Shown: positions 1-6,059 of the stretch, one piece after another
How the letters are laid out: each line of letters starts with the position of its first letter
Position numbering within the stretch: position 1 is the stretch's first letter
Source: CAZBWS01 sp964495705
GTDB taxonomy: Bacteria; Pseudomonadota; Gammaproteobacteria; HTCC5015
Length of the DNA stretch: 26,507 bases
Direction of reading: 5' to 3'
Assembly: GCA_964495705.1 (NCBI GenBank)
Contig: CAZBWS010000029.1
Span: 1 to 26,507, forward strand
Made by a program: the position numbers and the translations under genes
The notes under the pieces: model-generated
What the model was told of the DNA's origin: nothing
Databases searched by the model: none
The model's input: the letters and a program-made list of their open reading frames with translations, nothing else

Positions 1-55
1 TAAATGAGTTTATATAACTTATATAGAGTGGCTACAAATTGTGGGGAACTTGGAC

Positions 56-181
56 ACATAACGCCTGCCGCACAGGCAGACAAATAATTGTGGCTTTTGT
101 GCGCTAATGGCGAAGCCATGCACAAAAGGTGCAATTGTTTGGCTGTCCAGCGAAGCGATTGTGCCGGCACTGGTTATATGC
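56..181 (-). repeat. attC-like recombination site (integron cassette 3' end)
   Basis: About 125 bp of imperfect dyad symmetry. The outer ends are CATAAC (57-62) and GTTATAT (173-179). Inside, CTTTTGTGC (94-102) pairs with GCACAAAAG (120-128), and at the tip ATGGC-GAA-GCCAT (107-119) forms a hairpin. Length, inverted end boxes and a foldable single strand with bulges are the hallmarks of integron attC sites; GTTATAT and the opposite-strand GTTATG are close to, but not exact matches of, GTTRRRY. The stop codon of the minus-strand ORF (TAA, 174-176 complement) lies inside the end box, as is usual for cassette genes. A MITE or other palindrome is the alternative. Confidence 0.6.
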
Positions 182-569
182 TGTTTGGTACGGCAACAGA
201 TTTTGGGTTAGAAAAACTACGAGATTTATATTTACTCAATACGGCAATTCTATCATTTCCCTTTTTATATGCGTCCAACCAAATTTGAACCATACAGTCA
301 CATTTTTGAGCAATTATTTTTTTTAAAATAGCACCAGAATAACCTACATTCGACTCAATTCTACTTATCAAATCTTTATCTGGATTGAGTATAGCTATAC
401 AGCTACCGTCTTCAATTTCTTGGCTAACATAACCGACTAAAAACAAAGGTTTTATTTTTCCATCGAGTTCTATATTTATTACTTTATGAATCCCCTTTTC
501 ATCTTCAGTGGATAAAGCTTTTAATATAGTTTTTTCAGCTATTTCGATAAGGCTTTTATTAATGTCCAT
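174..569 (-). CDS. Hypothetical integron cassette protein, 131 aa
   Basis: No recognised family. A soluble, mixed alpha/beta-looking protein of 131 residues with no signal peptide or membrane helix; the C-terminal third is rich in Lys, Ser and Arg and contains a Cys-Asp-Cys. Base composition is clearly more AT-rich than the neighbouring chromosomal genes (priA, pnt), which suggests acquisition by transfer. The ATG at 569 sits about 18 bases after the end box of the attC-like site at 587-626, with GAGA as a weak ribosome binding site, and the TAA stop is embedded in the end box of the site at 56-181. A single ORF filling the space between two attC-like sites is the standard form of a gene cassette. 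It reads away from the integrase remnant, as cassettes do. Function unknown. Confidence 0.7.
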   Translation of the reverse strand: MDINKSLIEIAEKTILKALSTEDEKGIHKVINIELDGKIKPLFLVGYVSQEIEDGSCIAILNPDKDLISRIESNVGYSGAILKKIIAQKCDCMVQIWLDAYKKGNDRIAVLSKYKSRSFSNPKSVAVPNSI

Positions 570-586
570 TTAAATCTCTACTAGTT

Positions 587-626
587 GCATATAACAGCTA
601 ATTCAGCGGAATGGCGCGTTATATAC
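587..626 (-). repeat. Short attC- or attI-like palindromic site
   Basis: Inverted end boxes GCATATAAC (587-595) and GTTATATAC (618-626) enclose a small dyad in which ATTC pairs with GAAT. On the minus strand it reads ATATAAC, a short hairpin, then GTTATATGC, followed by the cassette ORF start. At about 40 bp it is shorter than most attC sites, so it may be a trimmed attC, or the attI core joined to the first cassette. Its end box is the same word (GTTATATGC) as that of the longer site at 56-181, which ties the two together. Confidence 0.5.
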
Positions 627-860
627 ACAATTCCATTGTTTTCTGGTTTTGGTTTTTTGAATCAAGAAATCTATCTTAAAATCAATGGCTTAGCAATGCA
701 TTATATTAGGGGTGAAAAATATACGAGAACCGTTCTGTTGTTTTCTGAAATTTGGATTTACGTAACTATCTGTTTGTATTGGCGTTTTCGGTGTTCGCGG
801 GTGTTTTTTAAACAATTGCCATTTTGCTGTGTTGATCTATACAAGCTATAGAGGAGTTGA
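627..860. other. Integrase-cassette intergenic region (probable attI/promoter zone)
   Basis: About 230 bp with no convincing gene between the short recombination site and the integrase remnant. An open frame crosses it on the plus strand, but it is AT-rich, starts inside the palindromic site and resembles no protein I recognise. In an intact integron this interval would hold attI, the cassette promoter Pc and the integrase promoter. I cannot single out convincing -35/-10 pairs. Confidence 0.35.
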
Positions 861-863
861 GTG

Positions 864-1063
864 ATGCAAAACTTAATGGATGATGTACCTGTTTCCGTTC
901 CTGTGGTGTTTAGTGAAGACGAATGTCAGCGGATTATCGGTCATTTAAAAGGCAGCCACCGCTTGATGGCGACCATGTGGATTGGACAACAACGGAGGTT
1001 TACACCCATGTACTCAACAAAGGTGGCTTGGGCGTACAGAGCCCGATAGACTCAATAGCCTAG
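864..1063 (+). pseudogene. intI: Integron integrase (IntI) remnant, deleted and frameshifted
   Basis: The first frame starts at ATG 864 (in-frame GTG at 861) after a good GAGGAG (851-856). After about 12 residues it reads VPVVFSEDECQRIIGHLKG-SHRLMATM, which resembles the start of the IntI catalytic core. From about 965 the similarity continues two bases out of phase with TTTEVYTHVLNKGGLGVQSP (986-1045), the hallmark IntI C-terminus holding the nucleophilic Tyr (VYTH), and stops at TAG 1061-1063. Normal IntI is about 320 aa; here the N-terminal SAM-like domain and most of the catalytic core, including the boxes with the catalytic Arg and His residues, are missing. The gene therefore cannot encode an active recombinase. 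It points away from the cassette, the standard integron geometry. Identification rests on motif recall. Confidence 0.7.
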
Positions 1064-1070
1064 TGGGCAC

Positions 1071-1343
1071 TTATTCGCCGTTTAGCTTTTCGCCACAAAA
1101 TGGACAAAAGTTAATTGCTATCATGCTGTGATAAGTTATTTCACCTACGTATTCAGCTTCGCCCATTTTTACTTCACTTTCGTCGGCATAGTGTATGCCA
1201 TGTAATTCCCAAGATTTATGGGTTTCATCGTGGCGAGAGGTGCAGTGTACTAGGCGGTCGAGTGTGGGGAATTCATTGGCACTGCAGACGTGTTCTTTGT
1301 CGTATTCGCTGTCGGTATTTTCGCCCAGTTCATGTAAGTTCAT
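1071..1343 (-). CDS. Hypothetical small protein with C-terminal CxxC
   Basis: I do not recognise the family. The protein is 90 aa, acidic, without signal peptide or membrane segment. It holds two Cys and several His in the middle and ends in FCPFCGEKL, a half zinc-ribbon knuckle (CxxCG) common in small metal-binding or nucleic-acid-associated proteins. I chose the ATG at 1343 because GAGAGAG lies just upstream; a longer frame back to 1427 would run into the end of priA. It lies 58 bases downstream of the priA stop on the same strand, so co-transcription is possible. Its stop is only 8 bases from the stop of the integrase remnant, so it marks the boundary between chromosomal backbone and integron. 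Confidence 0.6.
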   Translation of the reverse strand: MNLHELGENTDSEYDKEHVCSANEFPTLDRLVHCTSRHDETHKSWELHGIHYADESEVKMGEAEYVGEITYHSMIAINFCPFCGEKLNGE

Positions 1344-1401
1344 TGTCGCTCTCTCAGGTTTTATAAAATATTGGGATATAACGTAGCCGTGTGGCTGGTG
1401 C

Positions 1402-3612
1402 TTAAAACATATCCATAGGGTCAACATCTAAAGACCAGCGCACATTGCGATTGGATTTACTTTTTTCGCAGGCGTAGCGCAGTTGGCCTAGTTGTTGGTG
1501 CAGTGCGCGCCGGTCTTTAGATTGGAGTAATAACTGCGCTCTAAATTTTCCGGCGCGGCGTTCCATCGGTGCGGGTATGGGGCCGAGTAAGTCTACCCCG
1601 GCAATGTGGCTTAATTGTTCGACGCGCTCGCTGAGAAAGCTCATCGCCATTTCTTTTTGCATGGACTCAGCTCTTAGTAGAGCAAAGTGATTGTAAGGCG
1701 GCAGCCAGGCCTCTTTGCGTTCTTGCAGACACACCTTGGTAAAGGCCTCGTAGCCCTGAGTAATTAGAGTGTGCAGCAGTGGATTGTCTGGTTGGCTGCT
1801 TTGTAACATTACGTGTCCAGCAAGTTCTTCTCGCCCTGCGCGCCCGGCCACTTGCAGAATTAACTGGGCCATTTGCTCGGTGCCGCGAAAGTCGGCACTG
1901 AAGAAGCCCCGGTCACAGTCGAGCACGCCAACGAGGGTGACTTTAGGAAAGTGGTGGCCCTTGGCTAACATTTGGGTGCCAAGGAGTATTTGCGCTTGGC
2001 CTTCGGTGGCGGCTTGGAGTTGTGCTTCTAGTGCGCCTTTACGGCGGGTGCTGTCGCGGTCTATGCGGATAGTCTGGTAGTCGGGGTATAGGCTTTGTAG
2101 TTCTTGCTCTAATTGTTCGGTACCTAGGCCGATGGTGTCCAGCTCAGCATATCCGCAATCGGGGCAGTGGTTTTCTGGGCGTTGCTCTGCGCCACAGTGG
2201 TGACAGCATAGACGCCGCGGTTGGGAGTGCAAGGTCATGCTAGCGTCACAGCGTTGGCACTGGGCGTGCCAGCCGCAGCTAGGACAGCTGAGCATGGGCG
2301 CGAAGCCACGACGATTGAGGAATAGCAGTACTTGATTGCCTTGGCCCAAGTGCTCGGTGATAGCGGCGAGCAGTTGTGGACACAGGGCGCGATCAAAGTT
2401 GCGGCGGTTATCAATAACCGCGATGCGAGGCGGTTTTGCCGCCCCTGCGCGTTGCGTTAGCTTGAGCTGGGTGTAGCGCCCTTGCTCAATGTTGAATAAA
2501 GACTCCAAGGATGGAGTGGCAGTGCCCATTAAGATGGGAATATTCAACAATTTTGCGCGCATTACCGCTAAATCACGAGCGTGATAGCGGAAGCTGTCTT
2601 GTTGCTTGAAGGAGCCATCGTGTTCCTCGTCGACTATGATCATGCCCAGCTCTGGCATGGCGGTGAATAGGGCAGAGCGAGTGCCGATGACAATACGTGC
2701 GCGGCCCTCGTAGGCCATGCGCCATGCGCGCAAGCGCTCTAGGTCGGTAAGGCTAGAGTGAAGGCTGACGATTAAGGTGTCAAAACGCGCTTGAAAGCGT
2801 TGGACCAATTGCGGTGTCAGACCAATTTCGGGGACGAGGATTAAGGCTTGTTGGCCACGCTGCAGACATTGCTCTACAAGTTGTAAATAAACCTCTGTTT
2901 TACCGCTGCCGGTGATGCCATTGAGTATAAATGCAGCAAAACCATCAACGGCACTTACTGCATGGATGGCTGCAGCTTGCTCGTCATTGACCGCTAAGCC
3001 TGGGCGGCAGTTTAGCTCTACGGCTGGGGGTAGGGTCAGTACATCAACTAAGTTTTTTTCGATAAGGGCTTTGAGAGCAGGGCGCCAGTTTGCAAAGGTT
3101 TCATTCAGCCTATCCGCATCACAGGGTTGTTTATAATCTTTTAGATAGTTGAGTAACAACTGCTGCTTGGGTGCGCGTTTAAGGCTATCCCCGTCGGTAC
3201 TGTTGCCTAGCGCGCTGACTTGCCAGATGGCTTGTTCGGCATCGGCCAAGTTGCGTCCCTGGGCCAGAGCGTTGGGTAATAAGGTAGAGTAAACCTCGCC
3301 GATAGGGTGGTGGTAATAGCGGCTGGCCTTTTCGGCCAAGTCAATCAGGTCACGACTCAGCAGCGAAATGGGGTCCACAATAGTTTCAATGGCTTTGAGT
3401 TTACTGAGCTCGTATTCGCTTTCTGTGCTCTCTGAGCAAAACACACCTAGCACTGAACGACGGCCAAAGGGGACTTTAACGCGGCAGCCTGGGGCTAGAT
3501 TGTCAGCGTGTTCTAAGTGCTCGGGAATGAGGTAGTCAAACAACCCCGATAGCGGCACGGGAATCGCCACTTGTGCAATTCGAGGGGCAGGGGTGATGAA
3601 GTCAGAAAGCAT
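1402..3612 (-). CDS. priA: Primosomal protein N' (replication restart helicase PriA)
   Basis: Superfamily 2 3'-to-5' DNA helicase that recognises stalled forks and D-loops and reloads the replisome through PriB/DnaT/DnaC. At 736 aa it has the usual length. The N-terminal 3'-DNA-binding domain occupies about residues 10-110. Walker A is GITGSGKT (232-239), the DEEH box is at 328-331 and motif III is GTATPS. The zinc-binding insertion has its eight Cys in CxxC pairs, at about 443/446, 452/455, 470/473 and 483/486. Motif VI is QVAGRAGR (587-594). All catalytic motifs are intact, so the protein should be active. The start at 3612 gives a normal N-terminus. Upstream lies 440 bp of AT-rich DNA with DnaA boxes, which could bear on its regulation. 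Two copies of the ATGCGGATAG repeat lie inside the gene. Confidence 0.97.
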   Translation of the reverse strand: MLSDFITPAPRIAQVAIPVPLSGLFDYLIPEHLEHADNLAPGCRVKVPFGRRSVLGVFCSESTESEYELSKLKAIETIVDPISLLSRDLIDLAEKASRYYHHPIGEVYSTLLPNALAQGRNLADAEQAIWQVSALGNSTDGDSLKRAPKQQLLLNYLKDYKQPCDADRLNETFANWRPALKALIEKNLVDVLTLPPAVELNCRPGLAVNDEQAAAIHAVSAVDGFAAFILNGITGSGKTEVYLQLVEQCLQRGQQALILVPEIGLTPQLVQRFQARFDTLIVSLHSSLTDLERLRAWRMAYEGRARIVIGTRSALFTAMPELGMIIVDEEHDGSFKQQDSFRYHARDLAVMRAKLLNIPILMGTATPSLESLFNIEQGRYTQLKLTQRAGAAKPPRIAVIDNRRNFDRALCPQLLAAITEHLGQGNQVLLFLNRRGFAPMLSCPSCGWHAQCQRCDASMTLHSQPRRLCCHHCGAEQRPENHCPDCGYAELDTIGLGTEQLEQELQSLYPDYQTIRIDRDSTRRKGALEAQLQAATEGQAQILLGTQMLAKGHHFPKVTLVGVLDCDRGFFSADFRGTEQMAQLILQVAGRAGREELAGHVMLQSSQPDNPLLHTLITQGYEAFTKVCLQERKEAWLPPYNHFALLRAESMQKEMAMSFLSERVEQLSHIAGVDLLGPIPAPMERRAGKFRAQLLLQSKDRRALHQQLGQLRYACEKSKSNRNVRWSLDVDPMDMF
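2063..2072 (+). repeat. DUS-like decamer ATGCGGATAG, copy 1
   Basis: Exact copy followed by TCTGG, inside priA (opposite coding strand, encoding T-I-R-I). One of eight exact decamers in this window. Confidence 0.7.
3110..3119 (-). repeat. DUS-like decamer ATGCGGATAG, copy 2
   Basis: Exact copy, extended on its own strand to GATGCGGATAGGCTG, inside priA, where it reads D-A-D-R-L. Confidence 0.7.
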
Positions 3613-3736
3613 GCCAGAAATGTAGCATAAAACCAGTTTATTTACGCCACAGTGAAAAGCTAAACTTAAAGTAAATTCTAGCTAAAGTGCATTTGAGTAA
3701 TGATATTAGGGGTGAATGCTGCTTTTCCACAGAAGC

Positions 3737-3770
3737 TGTGGATAACTCTGTGCATAAACATTGTGTATAA
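3737..3770 (-). promoter_or_regulatory. Three phased DnaA-box matches
   Basis: TGTGGATAA (3737-3745), TGTGCATAA (3749-3757) and TGTGTATAA (3762-3770) are reverse complements of TTATNCACA. They share one strand with starts 12 and 13 bp apart. A near-match TTTTCCACA in the opposite orientation precedes them at 3723-3731. They lie 125-158 bp upstream of the priA start. Possible roles are DnaA-dependent control of priA, a DnaA-titration site or part of an origin-like element; sequence alone does not decide. Confidence 0.55.
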
Positions 3771-3985
3771 GTCTGAAAGCCTTTAAATATGTCATTTTTG
3801 TTAAATTGATCAAAAAATAACCAGTATATTAAACATATATAAATCAATGACTTATCATTGTAGTGTCAAATATATTGACGAGATTGAATAACTATGGTCA
3901 TAAACCACTCGATTTATTGGCAGTGTGAATAAAGAGGATTAGAAAAGCCAAATAATACCTGAAAATACATAAAATAAGCTTGCAT

Positions 3986-3994
3986 TGTGGATAA
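3986..3994 (-). promoter_or_regulatory. Isolated perfect DnaA box
   Basis: TGTGGATAA, the exact complement of TTATCCACA, in the same orientation as the cluster about 220 bp to its left and separated from it by AT-rich sequence. Confidence 0.5.
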
Positions 3995-4053
3995 CTTTGG
4001 TGTTTTTACTCTAAGAAGCGAGTGCATTTTATAGGGGGGGAAGCTGAGCTTGT

Positions 4054-4857
4054 TTAACGAAATTCTAAACCGATAGAAAAGCGGGTTACATAGTTGTCGT
4101 AGTCGATTAGTGTTTCCCCGTAGCCACTAAAGATGCGCGTGAAGAAGTGGGTGTTTTTGGTGACACTGTTGGTGTTCAAGGGCCAGCTATAGTCAAGCTG
4201 AATGGCACCATTACCTGTTGATGGGTTACCGCGCAGCATGCCAGAGAAAGCCTGGCCCTTGCGTTTCTGGCGGTAAAAATAGAACTCTGCGTAGCCTAAG
4301 TAACGATAGATGTCTGGATTGTCGTCCCCGTCGCTGTCCTGGGCGTCATCTTTTCTGCTCTCCGGACGTCTGGCCCATAGTTTTAGACTGTATTCGCCGT
4401 GATTGCTATCCCAGTAGGGCCACAGATAAAGGCGATCCCAACTGCGCGAGAGGGGGAGTGTGCGGCCGTTAGATACATGTTCAAAGCCGGCATAGGCGCC
4501 CCAGTTGCCGTAGCGGTTTTTTTCAGGAGTAATGTGGTAGAAGATTTCGGGGTTGTAGTTGGTCTCACGAAAGGGGCTGGAATTATCCGTGTCGAGGAAA
4601 TTCCAGAATGATGTTTGGGTATAGGCAAGATATAAATCGGGAATCAGGGCCTGCATTTTTACGCTGAGTTGGAAGATCAGTTCGCTTTGATCCGCACCAC
4701 CTTGCCCGCTGCGATAGGTTGCAGGTAATACATAGTTTTGTTTGTGCAGAGATATGCCTTCTAAGACAACCTTGTCGGCGGCACGAATCACCACCCCTGC
4801 TGCAGTTGCAGAGGAGGTGACGCTAAATAATACGAGCAGTAATGTAAGTCTTTTCAC
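4054..4857 (-). CDS. pldA: Outer membrane phospholipase A (OMPLA)
   Basis: Outer-membrane beta-barrel that hydrolyses phospholipids mislocalised to the outer leaflet; the family is active as a Ca-dependent dimer. The 267-aa precursor has a signal peptide ending near residue 20 (SATAA). Family signatures are SPFRETNYNP (94-103) and EHVSNGR with SRSWDRLY (126-144). By spacing to E. coli OMPLA (His142, Ser144, Asn156) the active residues are His127, Ser129 and, unusually, Asp141 in place of Asn. An acidic stretch at about 170-182 (DSDGDDNPD) precedes the conserved NPDI. The start is GTG, overlapping the TAG stop of the upstream bax-like gene by one base (TAGTG), so the two are almost certainly translationally coupled. 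Both products act on the cell envelope. Confidence 0.93.
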   Translation of the reverse strand: MKRLTLLLVLFSVTSSATAAGVVIRAADKVVLEGISLHKQNYVLPATYRSGQGGADQSELIFQLSVKMQALIPDLYLAYTQTSFWNFLDTDNSSPFRETNYNPEIFYHITPEKNRYGNWGAYAGFEHVSNGRTLPLSRSWDRLYLWPYWDSNHGEYSLKLWARRPESRKDDAQDSDGDDNPDIYRYLGYAEFYFYRQKRKGQAFSGMLRGNPSTGNGAIQLDYSWPLNTNSVTKNTHFFTRIFSGYGETLIDYDNYVTRFSIGLEFR

Positions 4858-5603
4858 TATTGAGCGGGCTTGTCGTAGCGACCGAGTTTGTTGTAGCTAA
4901 TCATGGAGCGTATTTCCTTTACATAGGCTTGGCCACGCTCAGAGTATTTAGTCAGCCCAGCGGCTAAATCATAACCCGTGACAGCTGTGCTTTGTGTGCG
5001 TTGCTGGGCGCGAATTTTGCGCAAGCCCGCATAGGCGCGCCCGGTGTTGATATTGTGGATATAAGCCGTCACAGAGGCCTGTGGTGAGTTGAATTTGCGC
5101 ACCTCATGGCTAGACCCTGCATTACGGCGCGCAGGTACTAGGCCGCAGCCTTTTTTAAAGCACCATTGACCAAAGAAGTTATACGCCTTTCTGGCAAAGC
5201 GAGAGGTTCCCCAAGCCGACTCATTGGCCGACTGGGCCATGGCTAGAGAAGGTGGCACGCTATCCACCTGAGTTAATAGCTTGTTCACCGAAGCCAAATT
5301 AACACCGTCTAACTTGCTGTTGTAGTGGGCGATCATGGCTGTCACATGTTGGGATTGGGCGGGATTGAGCGCCTCACCGGACTCTAGGGCGAGCTGAGCC
5401 CCGATTAATTGTTGACGATCTTTCTGAATACGGGTGTTCGCCTTGTGCACCATTGGTTGAATAAAGCTAAAAAAGGCCTTCTTCTTGGCTTTGACATCTT
5501 TATAGATAGAAAAATCGGGTAGTAGTGGGTCGGCGGCGAATGTGGATAGGCTGTAAAGACCGATAAAAAAAGCCAGAGTGATATGGCGTAGAAATGAAAG
5601 CAT
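4857..5603 (-). CDS. bax: Bax-like glucosaminidase-domain protein
   Basis: Predicted peptidoglycan beta-N-acetylglucosaminidase of the Bax/FlgJ-like (GH73) group, exported to the periplasm. The signal peptide runs to about residue 24 (STFAA), and the N-terminal LPDFSIYKDVKAKKKAFF is typical of Bax. The catalytic domain begins near residue 105 and contains AQSANESAWGTSRFA, in which Glu128 is the likely catalytic acid. A Cys pair (WCFKKGC) follows and could form a disulfide. The length of 248 aa agrees with the family. It is the first gene of a tight pair with pldA (1-base overlap). The DUF2007-like gene upstream ends 15 bases before this start, so a three-gene transcript is likely. Confidence 0.88.
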   Translation of the reverse strand: MLSFLRHITLAFFIGLYSLSTFAADPLLPDFSIYKDVKAKKKAFFSFIQPMVHKANTRIQKDRQQLIGAQLALESGEALNPAQSQHVTAMIAHYNSKLDGVNLASVNKLLTQVDSVPPSLAMAQSANESAWGTSRFARKAYNFFGQWCFKKGCGLVPARRNAGSSHEVRKFNSPQASVTAYIHNINTGRAYAGLRKIRAQQRTQSTAVTGYDLAAGLTKYSERGQAYVKEIRSMISYNKLGRYDKPAQ

Positions 5604-5618
5604 ATGGTTACCCCGTGT

Positions 5619-5978
5619 CTAAAGTAGTGTTGCGATACAAATAATTAATATCAGCATAATACTCAACCCCGCGTAAATAAGCTGCTTATTAAAACCAGAA
5701 ATATTCTGTGTGTCGCACTTGTCTTGCAGTTCAGTGTAAAAATTATCAATGTTCACCGCGCTGCGAACAATGTGTTCGGAATTGTTGAGACAGGCTGTGG
5801 CGTCGTTGATTTGCTCGTCTAAATATACCCATACCGCCAGTGGTCGAGATACGAGGGCGGCTAACTGTAAATGATAGGCTTCTTGGCCTGTAATATTGGC
5901 GGGAATGCCTTTGTCGTGAAGTAGATTTTTGATGCGCTCGGCTTCGATCAGTTCGGAGCATTTACAGACTAATTTCAT
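5619..5978 (-). CDS. DUF2007-like protein with C-terminal membrane anchor
   Basis: 119 aa. The N-terminal 70 residues (MKLVCKCSELIEAERIKNLL, then GIPANITGQE) fit the small DUF2007 or putative signal-transducing fold, a ferredoxin-like domain seen in many proteobacteria with no firm biochemical role. The last 20 residues (LIYAGLSIMLILIICIATLL) form one hydrophobic helix, so the domain should face the cytoplasm on a tail anchor. It follows the pnt operon terminator and precedes bax and pldA on the same strand, with 15 bases to bax. The family assignment is from pattern memory and is moderate. Confidence 0.65.
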   Translation of the reverse strand: MKLVCKCSELIEAERIKNLLHDKGIPANITGQEAYHLQLAALVSRPLAVWVYLDEQINDATACLNNSEHIVRSAVNIDNFYTELQDKCDTQNISGFNKQLIYAGLSIMLILIICIATLL

Positions 5979-6007
5979 AGTTCTGTTATAACGTATTCTA
6001 CAGACAT

Positions 6008-6047
6008 AAAAAAGCCCGCCGACTTTCGCAAGTGGGCGGGCTTTTTT
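6008..6047 (-). terminator. Rho-independent terminator after pntB (bidirectional form)
   Basis: A-tract plus GCCCGCC (6014-6020), an inner ACTT-TCGC-AAGT stem-loop, then GGCGGGC (6035-6041) and a T7 tract. It is a strong GC stem with A/T tracts on both sides, 13 bases beyond the pntB stop, and it separates the pnt operon from the DUF2007-bax-pldA genes. Confidence 0.9.
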
Positions 6048-6059
6048 AGCGTTAATGCT

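Larger units (their letters stand above)
3613..4053. other. AT-rich intergenic region between priA and pldA
   Basis: About 440 bp with no credible gene; a 69-codon minus-strand frame has no family resemblance. The left part carries a row of DnaA-box matches (3737-3770) and the right part one more (3986-3994). Between them is strongly AT-rich sequence, roughly 3795-3860 and 3930-3980. It must also contain the priA promoter (minus strand), and near 4040 the end of the pldA transcript. I see no rho-independent terminator for pldA. Confidence 0.6.

Noticed and set aside
585..851. Plus-strand open frame of 88 codons
   Set aside because: It starts inside a palindromic recombination site, has no family resemblance and occupies the region expected to be attI and promoters.
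861..1049. Reading the 62-codon frame as an intact small gene
   Set aside because: The second half of that frame is out of phase with an IntI-like C-terminus; a frameshifted integrase remnant explains both halves better.
3638..3847. Minus-strand frame of 69 codons upstream of priA
   Set aside because: AT-rich, no recognisable protein, and it overlaps the DnaA-box cluster.
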